Source: CADEDH01 sp965262175 (lineage in GTDB: Bacteria; Actinomycetota; Acidimicrobiia; Acidimicrobiales; SZUA-35). From it: a stretch of 64,000 bases of DNA. A program made the position numbers and the translations under genes. Positions 48,903 through 57,909 of the stretch are shown here, piece after piece. The first letter of the stretch is position 1. Each line of letters opens with the position of its first letter. Where the stretch lies: positions 434,001 to 498,000 of the forward strand of contig CBDHES010000002.1 in the NCBI GenBank assembly GCA_965262175.1, read 5' to 3'. The notes under the pieces are model-generated. The model saw nothing but the letters and a program-made list of their open reading frames with translations, was not told where the DNA came from and did no database searches.

Positions 48903-50459
48903 ATGACCGCAATCGAGTCCCCGAACCCGAGGCCCCCGTCGCCCACCGAGGCCACCCCACGGCCCGACCCCCGGCGGTGGGCGGTGCTCGCCGTGCTCTC
49001 GCTGGCGGTGTTCATCACCGTGCTCGACGGCACGATCGTGAACGTCGCCCTGCCCTCGCTGGCCGTCGAGCTCGACGCCTCGACCCGTCAGCTCCAGTGG
49101 ATCGTCGACGCCTACCTCCTGGTGTTCGCCGGACTCCTCCTGGCCGCCGGTGGTCTCGGTGACCGATACGGCCGCAAACCAATGCTGCTCATCGGACTGG
49201 CGGTGTTCGGCGGCACCTCGGCCCTCGCCGGTAGCGCCTCCTCGGCCGAGGGGTTGATCGCCGGCCGGGCCCTGATGGGTATCGGGGCGGCCATGATCTT
49301 CCCCGCCACGCTGGCCATCCTCACCAACGTCTTCACCGACGCCCGGGAGCGGGCCGCAGCGATCGGGGTGTGGAGCGGGGTCAGCGGCCTGGGCGTCGCC
49401 GCGGGACCGATCGCCGGCGGATGGCTCCTCGAGCACTTCTGGTGGGGGTCGGTGTTCTTCGTCAACGTCCCGGTGGTGGCCGTCGCCCTCATCGCCACGG
49501 CCCTCCTCGTCCCCAACTCGTCCGACGAGGCGGCCCCTCGGCTCGACCTGGTCGGGTTGGTCCTTTCGATCGCCGCCATCGGAGCGCTCGTCTTCACCGT
49601 CATCGAAGCCCCGGAGTGGGGGTGGACCAGCCCCGAGACCCTCGCCGGGTTCGCCGTGGCGATCGCCACCATCGTCGCCTTCGTGCTGTGGGAGTTGCGC
49701 GTCGCCGAGCCGATGCTGCCGGTCCGGATCTTCACCAACCTCCGATTCAGCGCCGCCAGCGGAGCCATCACCGCCGCCTTCTTCGCCCTGTTCGGCTTCG
49801 TCTTCCTCGTCACGCAGTACTTCCAGCTCGTCCGGGGCTACACCCCGCTCGAAGCCGGCATCCGGACCCTTCCGGTCGCCACCGCCATCGCCCTCGCATC
49901 GGTACTGTCACCAGCGGTCGTCAACCGGGTCGGGACGACGAGGGTCGTGGCGACCGGTCTCACGTTCATGGCGATCGGCTTCGCCTGGGTGTCGACCAGC
50001 TCCGCCACGACCCCGTACGAGGCGATCGTCGGCCAGATGTTGTTCCTCGGCGTCGGCCTCGGCTTCACCTCCGCTCCCGCCACCGAGTCGATCATGGGCT
50101 CGTTGAGCACCGACAAGGCCGGGATCGGCTCGGCGGTCAACGATACGACCCGGGAGTTGGGCGGCACGTTGGGGGTGGCGGTGCTCGGCAGCGTGTTCAA
50201 CTCGGGCTACCTCGCGGCGTTGGGGGACGGGCCGGTCGTCGGTGCCCTCCCGCCCGAGGCTCAAGAAGCGACCGAGGAATCGATCGGCGCGGCCGGTGCC
50301 GTGGCCGCCGAGCTGGGTCCCCTCGCTCCCGACTACCTGGCCGAGGTCAGCGACGCCTTCCTCAGCGGCTTCTCCATCGCATCGATGGTCGCCGCCGGTG
50401 TGGCCGCGGTGGCCGCCGTCGCCGTGCTCCGCTACCTCCCAGCCCGGGCCACCGTCTGA
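48903..50459 (+). CDS. MFS transporter, DHA2 family (14 helices)
   Basis: A 518-aa drug:proton antiporter-type exporter with 14 predicted helices. Motif A GLGDRYGRKPML follows helix 2; VLDGTIVNVALPSLAVELDAS in helix 1 is the DHA2 motif D1, and the helix-5 motif C region is GVWSGVSGLGVAAGPIAGGWL. It likely exports toxic compounds or metabolites. ATG at 48903 with GGAGG 6-7 nt upstream and a 70-nt leader. The operator at the promoter suggests substrate-induced expression. Confidence 0.94.
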   Translation: MTAIESPNPRPPSPTEATPRPDPRRWAVLAVLSLAVFITVLDGTIVNVALPSLAVELDASTRQLQWIVDAYLLVFAGLLLAAGGLGDRYGRKPMLLIGLAVFGGTSALAGSASSAEGLIAGRALMGIGAAMIFPATLAILTNVFTDARERAAAIGVWSGVSGLGVAAGPIAGGWLLEHFWWGSVFFVNVPVVAVALIATALLVPNSSDEAAPRLDLVGLVLSIAAIGALVFTVIEAPEWGWTSPETLAGFAVAIATIVAFVLWELRVAEPMLPVRIFTNLRFSAASGAITAAFFALFGFVFLVTQYFQLVRGYTPLEAGIRTLPVATAIALASVLSPAVVNRVGTTRVVATGLTFMAIGFAWVSTSSATTPYEAIVGQMLFLGVGLGFTSAPATESIMGSLSTDKAGIGSAVNDTTRELGGTLGVAVLGSVFNSGYLAALGDGPVVGALPPEAQEATEESIGAAGAVAAELGPLAPDYLAEVSDAFLSGFSIASMVAAGVAAVAAVAVLRYLPARATV

Positions 50460-50462
50460 CCC

Positions 50463-50504
50463 CGAGGGCTCGGGACCGGCTCAGGCCCGGTTCCCGGGCC
50501 CTCG
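50463..50504. terminator. Bidirectional terminator between convergent genes
   Basis: CGAGGGCTCGGGACCGG (50463-50479) pairs with 50487-50504 through 17 base pairs, with one T-G wobble and one bulge, around a 7-nt loop. It lies between the stops of the DHA2 exporter and the Coq4-like gene. There is no T-tract. Confidence 0.75.
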
Positions 50505-50508
50505 CCCG

Positions 50509-51666
50509 TCAGGCGTTGGCGTCCGGCGTGGCGCCATAGGCGTCGTAGACCCGACCGTCGGCCTCGGCCGCATCTCGAGCCGCCCGGTACTGGAACTCGC
50601 TGATCCCACCCGGCTCCCACGGCCCGACCGACCCGGCCGCCACCGCCTTGTCGGCCTTGGCGACGATGTTGAACGAGGCCCGGAGCTCATCGACGGGGCG
50701 GTCGGCGAGCTGGAACCAGTCGAGGGCCAGGAAGTCGACGTCGGGCTCACCATCTCGCCCGTGGGACAGCGCGCCACGACGGAGGGCATCGGCCACCCGG
50801 ACGGCCATCCCATCCCGGGAGAGCTGGCCGGGGAACGCCTCGAACAGACCGGCCCCGGTCGCCAGATAGCCCGTCTCGAACAGGCTGACCACCATGGCGA
50901 GCAACGAGAACCCCCGGGGGTCGTCGTTGGCCCGGGCGATGAAGGCGAAGACCTCCAGCTCCGATTCCACCTTCGTGCCGTAGTCGACCAGCACATGGAC
51001 CCAGTCGTGCTGGGCCAGCAGCGGTGGGGCCGAGCCGGGCGAGCCGGGGAACGAGAATCCCCGGGCCTGGTAGAACTCCCAGATCCGCCGGCCCAAGGTC
51101 TCGGCCGGCAACCGCTCCAACGCCTCCCACTGGGCGGCCAGCGCCGGATCGTCAACCGACAGGTCCCAGGCGTCGGCCAGCTCACCGCTGGCATGGAGGG
51201 CCTCCGACCGGTCGGCGTCCCAGTCGGCGGTGTAGCCGTTCCGATCGAAGTCGACCGCGGCCAATCCGAGGTCGCCCGAGGCGAAGCCCCGGGCCACGCT
51301 CAGCATCCCGTCGCCGACGCTCAGTTCGGCGGCGAAGGCCTCGACCCGCTCGGCGACGTCGACCGGGAGCGGGCGGAGCACGAGGGCCCCCAGGATCATC
51401 GTCTGGAGGATTCTCGTCCGGAACGCCTCATCCCGATCGGCGAGACCCTCCGCCAGCTCGCCCGGAGTCAGCGCCGGGCGGTCCCCGGTCGCCGGGTCGT
51501 GGCCGGTCATCGCCTCGAACGCGGAGCCGACGAGCAGCGTCTGGAACTCCGTGACACCGTCGGCCGGGGCGATCGCCGTGAGGACCCCGTCGGTGCAGAG
51601 CTGGACCTCGTCGGCCTCGGGGGGACCGAGCCGAGCGTGGCCGGGGGCGGGAAGGGGGGTCGGCAT
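50509..51666 (-). CDS. Coq4-like domain protein
   Basis: A 385-aa soluble protein. The segment LLAQHDWVHVLVDYGTKVESELEVFAFIARANDDP (about residues 205-240) has the Coq4 signature H-D-x-x-H then Glu about 12 residues later, which binds a metal in Coq4 proteins of ubiquinone synthesis. The remaining sequence is long compared with Coq4 (220-270 aa) and I do not recognise it. An actinobacterium would use menaquinone, so a role in ubiquinone synthesis is not assumed. ATG at 51666 with GAGG upstream; divergent from a thioesterase gene. Confidence 0.65.
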   Translation of the reverse strand: MPTPLPAPGHARLGPPEADEVQLCTDGVLTAIAPADGVTEFQTLLVGSAFEAMTGHDPATGDRPALTPGELAEGLADRDEAFRTRILQTMILGALVLRPLPVDVAERVEAFAAELSVGDGMLSVARGFASGDLGLAAVDFDRNGYTADWDADRSEALHASGELADAWDLSVDDPALAAQWEALERLPAETLGRRIWEFYQARGFSFPGSPGSAPPLLAQHDWVHVLVDYGTKVESELEVFAFIARANDDPRGFSLLAMVVSLFETGYLATGAGLFEAFPGQLSRDGMAVRVADALRRGALSHGRDGEPDVDFLALDWFQLADRPVDELRASFNIVAKADKAVAAGSVGPWEPGGISEFQYRAARDAAEADGRVYDAYGATPDANA

Positions 51667-51746
51667 CGTTGCTACCTCACCGTCTCGAGGCCCCGGCCGG
51701 TCACCGTGCTGGCCGGGTCGAACGGCCTCAACGATACTGGCGTGCC

Positions 51747-52148
51747 ATGAGCACCGATGATCTCACGACCCTGCTCCACGACCTGATGCCGCTGTGCTCG
51801 ACGCTGGGTATGCGAGCCGTCCGTCAGGAACCCGACGAGGTGGTGGTCGAGCTGGATTGGGACGGGTCCCGGTGCACGTCGAATGGTGTCCTCCACGGCG
51901 GCGTGCTCATGGCCCTGGCCGACACCGCCGGTGCGGTGTGCGCCTTCACCAACCTCCCCGATGGCGCCACCGGCACGACGACGATCGAGTCGAAGACCAA
52001 CTTCCTGGGGGCGGTGACCGACGGCACCGTGGTGGCCACGGCCCGTCCGCTCCACGCCGGGCGGACGACGATCGTCGTCGAGACCGAGATCACCCGGGGT
52101 GACAAGCTGGTGGCCAAGACCACCCAGACCCAGGCCGTGCTGCGGTAG
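51747..52148 (+). CDS. PaaI-family hotdog-fold thioesterase
   Basis: A 133-aa hotdog thioesterase. The motif NGVLHGGVLMALADTAGAVCAF carries the catalytic H-G-G-x-x-x-x-x-D/N pattern of the PaaI/YbgC-like group, and TNFLGAVTDGTVVATARPLHAGRTTIVVETEI closes the fold. It hydrolyses acyl-CoA thioesters; the acyl group is unknown. ATG at 51747 is supported by a GATACT element 8 nt upstream. Confidence 0.9.
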   Translation: MSTDDLTTLLHDLMPLCSTLGMRAVRQEPDEVVVELDWDGSRCTSNGVLHGGVLMALADTAGAVCAFTNLPDGATGTTTIESKTNFLGAVTDGTVVATARPLHAGRTTIVVETEITRGDKLVAKTTQTQAVLR

Positions 52149-52163
52149 CGTCCCGATCCGCGA

Positions 52164-53483
52164 TCACCCGTCGGCGTCGGCGACGCGCCCGGGCCGCCAT
52201 GCGGCGGTGATGAGCCTGGCCCCCGACCGGTGGGTGACCCAGTTCCAGGCCCAGCTGAAGAAGACCCACACCCGGGACCGGAACTCGATGAGCAGGGCGA
52301 TGTGGAGGGCCCACCAGGCGATCCAGGCCACGAAACCGGCCAGCCGGATCCGGCCCATCTCGAGCACCGCGGCCGATCGCCCGATCGTGGCCAGCGACCC
52401 CTTGTCCCGGTAGGTGAACGTCGGCCGGGGCCGGGCCGCCAGGTCGGCCCGGATGCAGGCCGCGGCGTGCTGCCCGCCCTGGATGGCGGCAGGGGCCACC
52501 CCCGGCACCGGTGCGCCGTCGCTCGTCGCCGCCGCCAGATCGCCGACGACGAAGACCTCGGGGTGCCCGGGGACGGTCAGCGTCGAGGTCACCTCGACCC
52601 GGCCGGCCCGGTCGACGACGCCACCGAGACCGCTACCCAGCGGACTGGCGGCCACCCCGGCGGCCCAGATGACGGTGTCGGTGGCGATCTGCTGCTCGGC
52701 GTCGTCGGTCGCCAAGGTCACCGAGTCGGGATCGATGCCGGTCACCCTCGTGCCCGTCATCACCTCGACGCCGACCCCGCGGAGCATCGCCTCGGCCCGC
52801 GACGAAAGCCGGACGTGGAAGCTGGTGAGGACCCGGTCGGCCGCCTCGACCAGCAGCACCCGAGCCCGGGATGGATCGAAGTTCCGGAAGTCGCGGGTCA
52901 TCGTCCGGGTGGCGATCTCGGCCACGGCACCGGCCAACTCGACCCCGGTCGGGCCGGCCCCGACCACGACGAACGTCAGCGCCCGGTCCCGCTCCTCGGC
53001 GGTCTCGGCCCGCTCGGCCCGCTCGAAGGCGATCAGCACCCGGCGACGGATCTCCAGCGCATCCTCGATCGACTTCAGTCCGGGGGCCCTCTCCTCCCAC
53101 TCGTCGTGGCCGAAGTAGGCGTGGCGAGCCCCGGCAGCCAGGACCAGGTAGTCGTACCGGTGCCGGTCGGCCCCGTCGACGACGACCGTCCGATCGCCGG
53201 GATCGACCGCCGTCACCTCGCCCAGCAGCACTTCGACGTTCGGCTGATCCCGGAGGATCGACCGAATCGGCTGGGCGATGTCGGACGGGTTGAGGCCAGC
53301 GGTTGCCACCTGGTAGAGCAGCGGCTGGAACAGGTGGTGGTTACGACGGTCGATGAGGAGGACCGACACGGGGGCGTCGGCCAACCCTTTGGCCGCCTCC
53401 AACCCGGCGAACCCGCCGCCGACGATCACCACCCGGGCCGGCGACGTCCCGGCCGGCGGTGAGGACGGGGTGAGTTCGGACAC
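52164..53483 (-). CDS. ndh: Type II NADH dehydrogenase (NDH-2)
   Basis: A 439-aa FAD enzyme with two dinucleotide folds: VVIVGGGFAGLEAAKGL (about residue 20) for FAD and FVVVGAGPTGVELAGAVAEIA (about 170) for NADH. The C-terminal 80 residues contain the amphipathic membrane-binding segments GRIRLAGFVAWIAWWALHIALLIEFR. It oxidises NADH and reduces menaquinone without pumping protons. GTG at 53483 is chosen because TACGCT (forward 53492-53497) lies 8 nt upstream and the longer open frame overlaps the kinase gene. Confidence 0.92.
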   Translation of the reverse strand: MSELTPSSPPAGTSPARVVIVGGGFAGLEAAKGLADAPVSVLLIDRRNHHLFQPLLYQVATAGLNPSDIAQPIRSILRDQPNVEVLLGEVTAVDPGDRTVVVDGADRHRYDYLVLAAGARHAYFGHDEWEERAPGLKSIEDALEIRRRVLIAFERAERAETAEERDRALTFVVVGAGPTGVELAGAVAEIATRTMTRDFRNFDPSRARVLLVEAADRVLTSFHVRLSSRAEAMLRGVGVEVMTGTRVTGIDPDSVTLATDDAEQQIATDTVIWAAGVAASPLGSGLGGVVDRAGRVEVTSTLTVPGHPEVFVVGDLAAATSDGAPVPGVAPAAIQGGQHAAACIRADLAARPRPTFTYRDKGSLATIGRSAAVLEMGRIRLAGFVAWIAWWALHIALLIEFRSRVWVFFSWAWNWVTHRSGARLITAAWRPGRVADADG

Positions 53484-53491
53484 GCTCGCCG

Positions 53492-53497
53492 AGCGTA
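53492..53497 (-). promoter_or_regulatory. Leaderless -10 element TACGCT
   Basis: Minus-strand TACGCT lies 8 nt before the GTG of the NDH-2 gene at 53483, in the 38-nt gap after the kinase gene. Confidence 0.5.
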
Positions 53498-53521
53498 GCT
53501 CCCACCGCTCGACGCCGCCGC

Positions 53522-54490
53522 TCAGCGGAGTTCGCCATCTCGGCCGGCGTTGGCACCCCGACCGAGGTGGAGGACGAACCGGGCGCCCCGGCCGTCCGCG
53601 GCGGGGGAGACGACCGTCAGGGTCCCGCCGTGAGCCTCCGCCACCTGCCGAGCCACGGCGAGGCCGAGCCCGGCGCCGCCGGGGCGGCGGGTCCAGAACC
53701 GGTCGAAGATCCGGTCCCGGTCCTCGGGGGCGACGCCCGGCCCCTGGTCGGACACGGTGAGCCCGACGATCCCGTCGTCGGGGCGGATGACCTCCACCGT
53801 GACCGTCGCTCCCCGCGGGGAGTGCTCGATGGCGTTGGTCACCAGGTTGGCCACCGCCCGCCGGACCGACGGCTCGTCGATCGGGGCGTCCCCGGAACCC
53901 CGCGCCAGGACCAGGTCGAGCGACACCTCCCCGGCGTCGGCGGCCGGGCCGAGCTCGGCCACCACCGCCGCGGCCAGGGCTCCGAGGTCGGTCGGGATCC
54001 GGGTGATCGAACGGGCCCGGCTCCGGGCGTCGATGAGGAGGGCGTCGACCGCTCGGGCCATGCGGCCGGCGACCATGCCCGACCGCTCGATGCCGTCCCG
54101 CAGCAGGTCGATCGTCGGTTCGGGGTGGTCGAGCAGTACCTGGGCGTTGGTGGTCAGAACGGCCAACGGGGTCCGGAGTTCGTGGCTGGCCTCCTCCACG
54201 AGCCGCCCCTGGACGGCCACGGCCGCTTCGACACCTCGGACGGCACGACCGGCCAGCCACCAGGCCAGCGCCGCTGCGACCGGGGCGAGCACGAGCGCAG
54301 CGGCAACCACCACCGGTGCGGGGCGAGTCGTCTCCACGGTGTCGTCGACCTGGACGACTCCGTCTCGCTGCAGGTCGACCTCCTGCTCGACGACGAGGGT
54401 GACCGCCAGGAGGACCAGCACGGGTACGTAGATGGCGACGAAGGCCGTGATGGCGAAGCGGACCCGCAGAGACCGCAGCGCGGCCCGCAT
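53522..54490 (-). CDS. Sensor histidine kinase (OmpR-partner type)
   Basis: A 322-aa kinase with two membrane helices (about residues 12-36 and 58-80) enclosing only a short extracytoplasmic loop. It has the H-box EEASHELRTPLAVLTTNAQ (about 100), N-box VTNAIEHSPRG and G-boxes DQGPGVAPEDRDRIFDRFW and GLGLAVARQVAEAHGG. The small sensor loop suggests sensing within the membrane. The ATG overlaps the regulator stop as TGATG. Confidence 0.94.
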   Translation of the reverse strand: MRAALRSLRVRFAITAFVAIYVPVLVLLAVTLVVEQEVDLQRDGVVQVDDTVETTRPAPVVVAAALVLAPVAAALAWWLAGRAVRGVEAAVAVQGRLVEEASHELRTPLAVLTTNAQVLLDHPEPTIDLLRDGIERSGMVAGRMARAVDALLIDARSRARSITRIPTDLGALAAAVVAELGPAADAGEVSLDLVLARGSGDAPIDEPSVRRAVANLVTNAIEHSPRGATVTVEVIRPDDGIVGLTVSDQGPGVAPEDRDRIFDRFWTRRPGGAGLGLAVARQVAEAHGGTLTVVSPAADGRGARFVLHLGRGANAGRDGELR

Positions 54491-55155
54491 CACCCCTCGC
54501 CCAACCGGTACCCGGCTCCGACCACGGTCTCGATCACCGGCGGATCGCCGAGCTTGCGTCGGAGGCGGCTCATCAGAACCCGGACCGACGAGGTGAACGG
54601 ATCGGCGTTGGCGTCCCACACGTGCTCCAGCAGCCGCTCGGTGGACACGACCTCTCCCTGGTGGGCCATCAGATACCGGAGGATGGCGAACTCGCGAGCG
54701 GTCAGGGCGACCGGTCGACCGGCCCGCACGACCCGGAGGGTCGCGGTGTCGAGCACGACGTCACCGGATCGGAGGGTGGCATCGTGCTGCACCCCCCGAC
54801 GGCTGACCGCCCGCAGCCGGGCGGTCAGCTCGGTGAAATCGAAGGGCTTGACGAGATAGTCGTCGGCTCCGGCGTCGAGACCGGCGACCCGATGGCCGAC
54901 GGCGTCGCGTGCGGTGATGACGATGATCCGCCCCGGGCGATGGTGGTCGGCCGCCGATGGTCGGGCCACCAGTGCGAGGCCGTCGCCGTCGGGGAGACCC
55001 AGGTCGACGCAGGCTGCGTCATAGGCGGAGAGCCGGCAGGCGTCGACGGCGGCGGCGAGGGTCGCGACCCGATCGACGGCGTACGCCTCGGCCCGGAGCC
55101 CGATGGCCAAGACCTCGGCCAGATCGTCGTCGTCCTCGACGAGCAGGACCCGCAC
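54490..55155 (-). CDS. OmpR-family response regulator
   Basis: A 221-aa regulator with receiver acidic pair EDDDD, phosphorylated Asp in CVDLGLPDGDG (about residue 50), Thr in VITARD and Lys in VKPF. The C-terminal winged helix contains LTAREFAILRYLMAHQGEVVSTERLLEHVWD and VLMSRLRRKLG. GTG at 55155 lies 10 nt after the stop of the beta-lactamase-fold gene. Predicted target: the direct repeats at 56908-56924. Confidence 0.95.
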   Translation of the reverse strand: MRVLLVEDDDDLAEVLAIGLRAEAYAVDRVATLAAAVDACRLSAYDAACVDLGLPDGDGLALVARPSAADHHRPGRIIVITARDAVGHRVAGLDAGADDYLVKPFDFTELTARLRAVSRRGVQHDATLRSGDVVLDTATLRVVRAGRPVALTAREFAILRYLMAHQGEVVSTERLLEHVWDANADPFTSSVRVLMSRLRRKLGDPPVIETVVGAGYRLGEG

Positions 55156-55165
55156 GGCTCGACCG

Positions 55166-56884
55166 TCAGCCCGCCGGGACGGCGAGCGCGTCCCGCTCAC
55201 CGTTGGTGATCCGCAGCTCCACACCATCCCACGCTAGGCGGGGCCCGTCGCCGCCGCCGGCATCGTCGAGCGGCCCGATCGAGCCGTCGTCTCGTGCGAG
55301 GAAGGTCGCCGTCGGCGGCTCTGTGCCGACCTCGACGGCGGCGATGGCATCGTTGGGCTCGAGCGCCATCCACGCCAGGAGCTGGTCGCCCTCGACGAAG
55401 CGGATCTCGATCCAGGTCCGGTACTCCCCTTGGATGAAGGCCGTGCCGAACGGCACCACCTCGTCGATCGGGCCGACCGACTCCTCGAAGAGCTCGCGCT
55501 CCCGGCGGCCCTCGGCCGTCGAGCCGCCGATCACGGCCAGGACCCGCCGCTCGTGGTCGGCCGCCGCCTCCGGATCACCGACCGGCAACACGACCGGTAC
55601 CGCACCGGGATCCAGCGCCCGGACCCGGAGGCCCGGCCCCTCGGCTCCGATGTCGAAGCGGGACCCGTCGGGGAGCTCCCATCGACCGCTCACCGCGGCG
55701 ACCAGGTCCGGGGCGAGCTCGGAGGCCACCGGTGGACCGACGGGGGCGAGGCCCTCGACCAGGTCCGGCAGCAACGACGCCAGCAGGTCCTCGGCCCCAA
55801 CGTCGGGGGTGTTGGTGGCGATGACGAACGCCCGCCCCGACCGAGGTAGCCAGGCGACGGCCATCTGGTGGCCTATCCCACCACCACCGCCCGCCGCTCC
55901 CAGCACCGGCTCACCGAACGGCACCTCGTCGATCTCCACCCACCCCGGCACCTCGACCGTTCCATCGCCGTGGTCGAAGCGGAGCCCGAGCAGGTCGTCG
56001 ATCGCCGCCGGCTCGACGATCCGCCCACCGAACAGGTCGGCGGTCCAACGGGCCAGCTCCCCGGCGGTCATCGCCACCCCGCCGGCACCATCGAGCGCCC
56101 AATGGGGGCCGCCGAAGGAGCCGTCGACGCCGGGGGTCCCACCGTCGACGACGCCGACCGCCCGGGGACCACGTGGCGACGGCTCCCCGTCCCAGAAGCC
56201 GCCGATCGACATCCCGTCGTCGGCGATGAGGATCTCGGTGCTCAGGTGGTCCCGGTAGCCGCCCCCGACCGCATCGACGATGAGGGCGAGCGTGGCGTAG
56301 CCGGCGTTGGCGTAGCCGAACGTCGTCCCCGGTTCGGCCACCGCCTCCAGTCCCGAGAGCGCGACGATGGCGGCGTCGCTGGTCAGCGCCTCATGATCGC
56401 GGCCGTGGTTTCCAGCGAACCCGCCGGTGTGGAGCAGGAGCTGGGCCACGGTGGCATCGGCGACCGGCCCGGTCAGCCCGGCGACGAGGTCGCCGGCCCG
56501 GTCGTCATAGGCCAGCCGGCCGTCGTGGACCAGGTCGGCGATGGCGGCGGCGGTGACCGCCTTGGTGATCGAGCCGATGCTGAACACGGTGTCGACGGTC
56601 ATCGGGTCGTCGCCGAACGGGTCGGCGGTCCCGAAGGCGGCCTGGCACGGGCGGGAGCTGTCGAGGAAGGCCACCGTGCCGGAGAACCCGACCTCCTCCC
56701 AGCCGGCGAGGGCGTCGTGGATGGCCGGGTCACAGTCGCCGGGGCCGGTGGCGGTCGGTGGACCGGTGTCGACGTCGGTCGAGCAGGCGGCGCCGACCAG
56801 GGTGAGGGCCAGGAGCACCGAAGCGCCGACGACCGCTCGAGATCGCCGTCGTCCCAGGGACGAGATCGTGGTGGTGATGGGCAT
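55166..56884 (-). CDS. Serine beta-lactamase-fold lipoprotein (class C/D-Ala-D-Ala carboxypeptidase-like)
   Basis: A 572-aa protein. Lipobox L-V-G-A-A-C near residue 33, then a beta-lactamase/transpeptidase-like domain with S-x-x-K in SIGSITKAV (about residue 90) and Y-x-N in GYANAGY (about 190). The third motif is probably in GGGGGIGHQ. A C-terminal beta-rich extension of about 170 residues (after SELAPDLVAAVSGRWELPDGS) resembles those of esterase- or peptidase-type members. ATG at 56884. Being first in an operon with its two-component system suggests it answers cell-wall stress. Confidence 0.87.
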   Translation of the reverse strand: MPITTTISSLGRRRSRAVVGASVLLALTLVGAACSTDVDTGPPTATGPGDCDPAIHDALAGWEEVGFSGTVAFLDSSRPCQAAFGTADPFGDDPMTVDTVFSIGSITKAVTAAAIADLVHDGRLAYDDRAGDLVAGLTGPVADATVAQLLLHTGGFAGNHGRDHEALTSDAAIVALSGLEAVAEPGTTFGYANAGYATLALIVDAVGGGYRDHLSTEILIADDGMSIGGFWDGEPSPRGPRAVGVVDGGTPGVDGSFGGPHWALDGAGGVAMTAGELARWTADLFGGRIVEPAAIDDLLGLRFDHGDGTVEVPGWVEIDEVPFGEPVLGAAGGGGGIGHQMAVAWLPRSGRAFVIATNTPDVGAEDLLASLLPDLVEGLAPVGPPVASELAPDLVAAVSGRWELPDGSRFDIGAEGPGLRVRALDPGAVPVVLPVGDPEAAADHERRVLAVIGGSTAEGRRERELFEESVGPIDEVVPFGTAFIQGEYRTWIEIRFVEGDQLLAWMALEPNDAIAAVEVGTEPPTATFLARDDGSIGPLDDAGGGDGPRLAWDGVELRITNGERDALAVPAG

Positions 56885-56907
56885 GATCGGAGCGTGCGTG
56901 GCTGGGT

Positions 56908-56924
56908 GTGAACCGCCGGTTAAC
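56908..56924 (-). promoter_or_regulatory. OmpR-type direct repeat before the beta-lactamase-fold operon
   Basis: On the minus strand GTTAAC-N5-GTTCAC gives two hexamers 11 bp apart, the PhoP/OmpR binding arrangement. The sites start 24 nt before the ATG at 56884. AACCGCCGGTT (56911-56921) within it is also an 11-bp palindrome. Confidence 0.5.
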
Positions 56925-57027
56925 GACGTTCGGACCGCCCTTCCCGGCCCGGTCAAATCGGTCGCTGAGTCTGGTTGACCGGACATGGTCGTCGTGACAA
57001 CCTGACGCCCGGACCGAGGCGGAGGGG

Positions 57028-57894
57028 TTGGCGACGTTGCGAATCGAGACCTTGTCGGATCAGGCCGGCGACCAGCTACGGGAGACGGTCGCCAAGGGCC
57101 GCAAGGCGAGAACCGAGGCATCGGCAGCCGAGACTGCGGTCGATCAAGCCCGGACCTCGCTCGACCATGCCCGTCGATCGAGGCCGTTGTGGCGGCGGGT
57201 GATCGGCCTGAGGAGCGGGGCCGAGCGCCAGGCCCGCCTTCGCCTCCAGGAGGCGTCCGACGCCCTCGACCGGTCCCGGACCGAAGCGGAGCGGCTCGAT
57301 CAGCGCCGCCAGCAACAGCACGCCGGGGTCACGGGGGAGGACGAGTTGATCGACCGGCTGACGTCACTGTCGGACGACTGGACCGCCTACCGGGGCTACG
57401 TCAACCGTCGGGGCGAGGCCGACGCGGTGCTCGTCGGCCCCACCGGGGTGTGGGCGATCGAGGTCAAATACCAGAACATCCACCTCAAGGTCGACGGCGA
57501 CCGATGGATCAAGGAGCGGATCCGGAACGGGGTCCGGACCGAGGAAGCGGCGACCGACGCCTCGGATCGGACCTGGGCCCGCCAGGTGGCCGACGTGGCG
57601 GAACGGCTCCAGTGGTGGCTCGACAAGAACGGCCAGCCGATCCCGGTCCGCAGCGCCGTGGTGATCACCCACCCAAAGGCAACGGTCAAGGTCCGGGGGC
57701 AAGCCGAGGTCGACTACGTCGGTACCGACATCGGCGACCTGCTGACCCGGATCCGTCGCCAGCCCGACGTGCTCGACGCCGCGACCCGCCACACCGTCGG
57801 AACGCTGATCGCCCGCGACCATCGCCACCATGAGCAGCAGCGAACCCGACCGGGCGGGTCCGGCCGCCGCCGAGGCGGCCGTCGCCGCCGGTAG
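57028..57894 (+). CDS. NERD-domain (nuclease-related) protein
   Basis: A 288-aa protein. Residues 10-100 are a basic, coiled-coil-like helical region (QARTSLDHARRSRPLWRRV). Residues 105-265 form the NERD domain with GEADAVLVGPTGVWAIEVKYQNI, where the D...E-x-K triad is that of restriction-endonuclease-like folds. The tail is Arg-rich. The partner is unknown, and NERD proteins are thought to act on DNA. Start codon uncertain: TTG at 57028 directly follows GGAGGGG, and TTG at 57037 is the better spaced alternative. Confidence 0.83.
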   Translation: MATLRIETLSDQAGDQLRETVAKGRKARTEASAAETAVDQARTSLDHARRSRPLWRRVIGLRSGAERQARLRLQEASDALDRSRTEAERLDQRRQQQHAGVTGEDELIDRLTSLSDDWTAYRGYVNRRGEADAVLVGPTGVWAIEVKYQNIHLKVDGDRWIKERIRNGVRTEEAATDASDRTWARQVADVAERLQWWLDKNGQPIPVRSAVVITHPKATVKVRGQAEVDYVGTDIGDLLTRIRRQPDVLDAATRHTVGTLIARDHRHHEQQRTRPGGSGRRRGGRRRR

Positions 57895-57909
57895 GCGGTC
57901 GGCGGTCGG

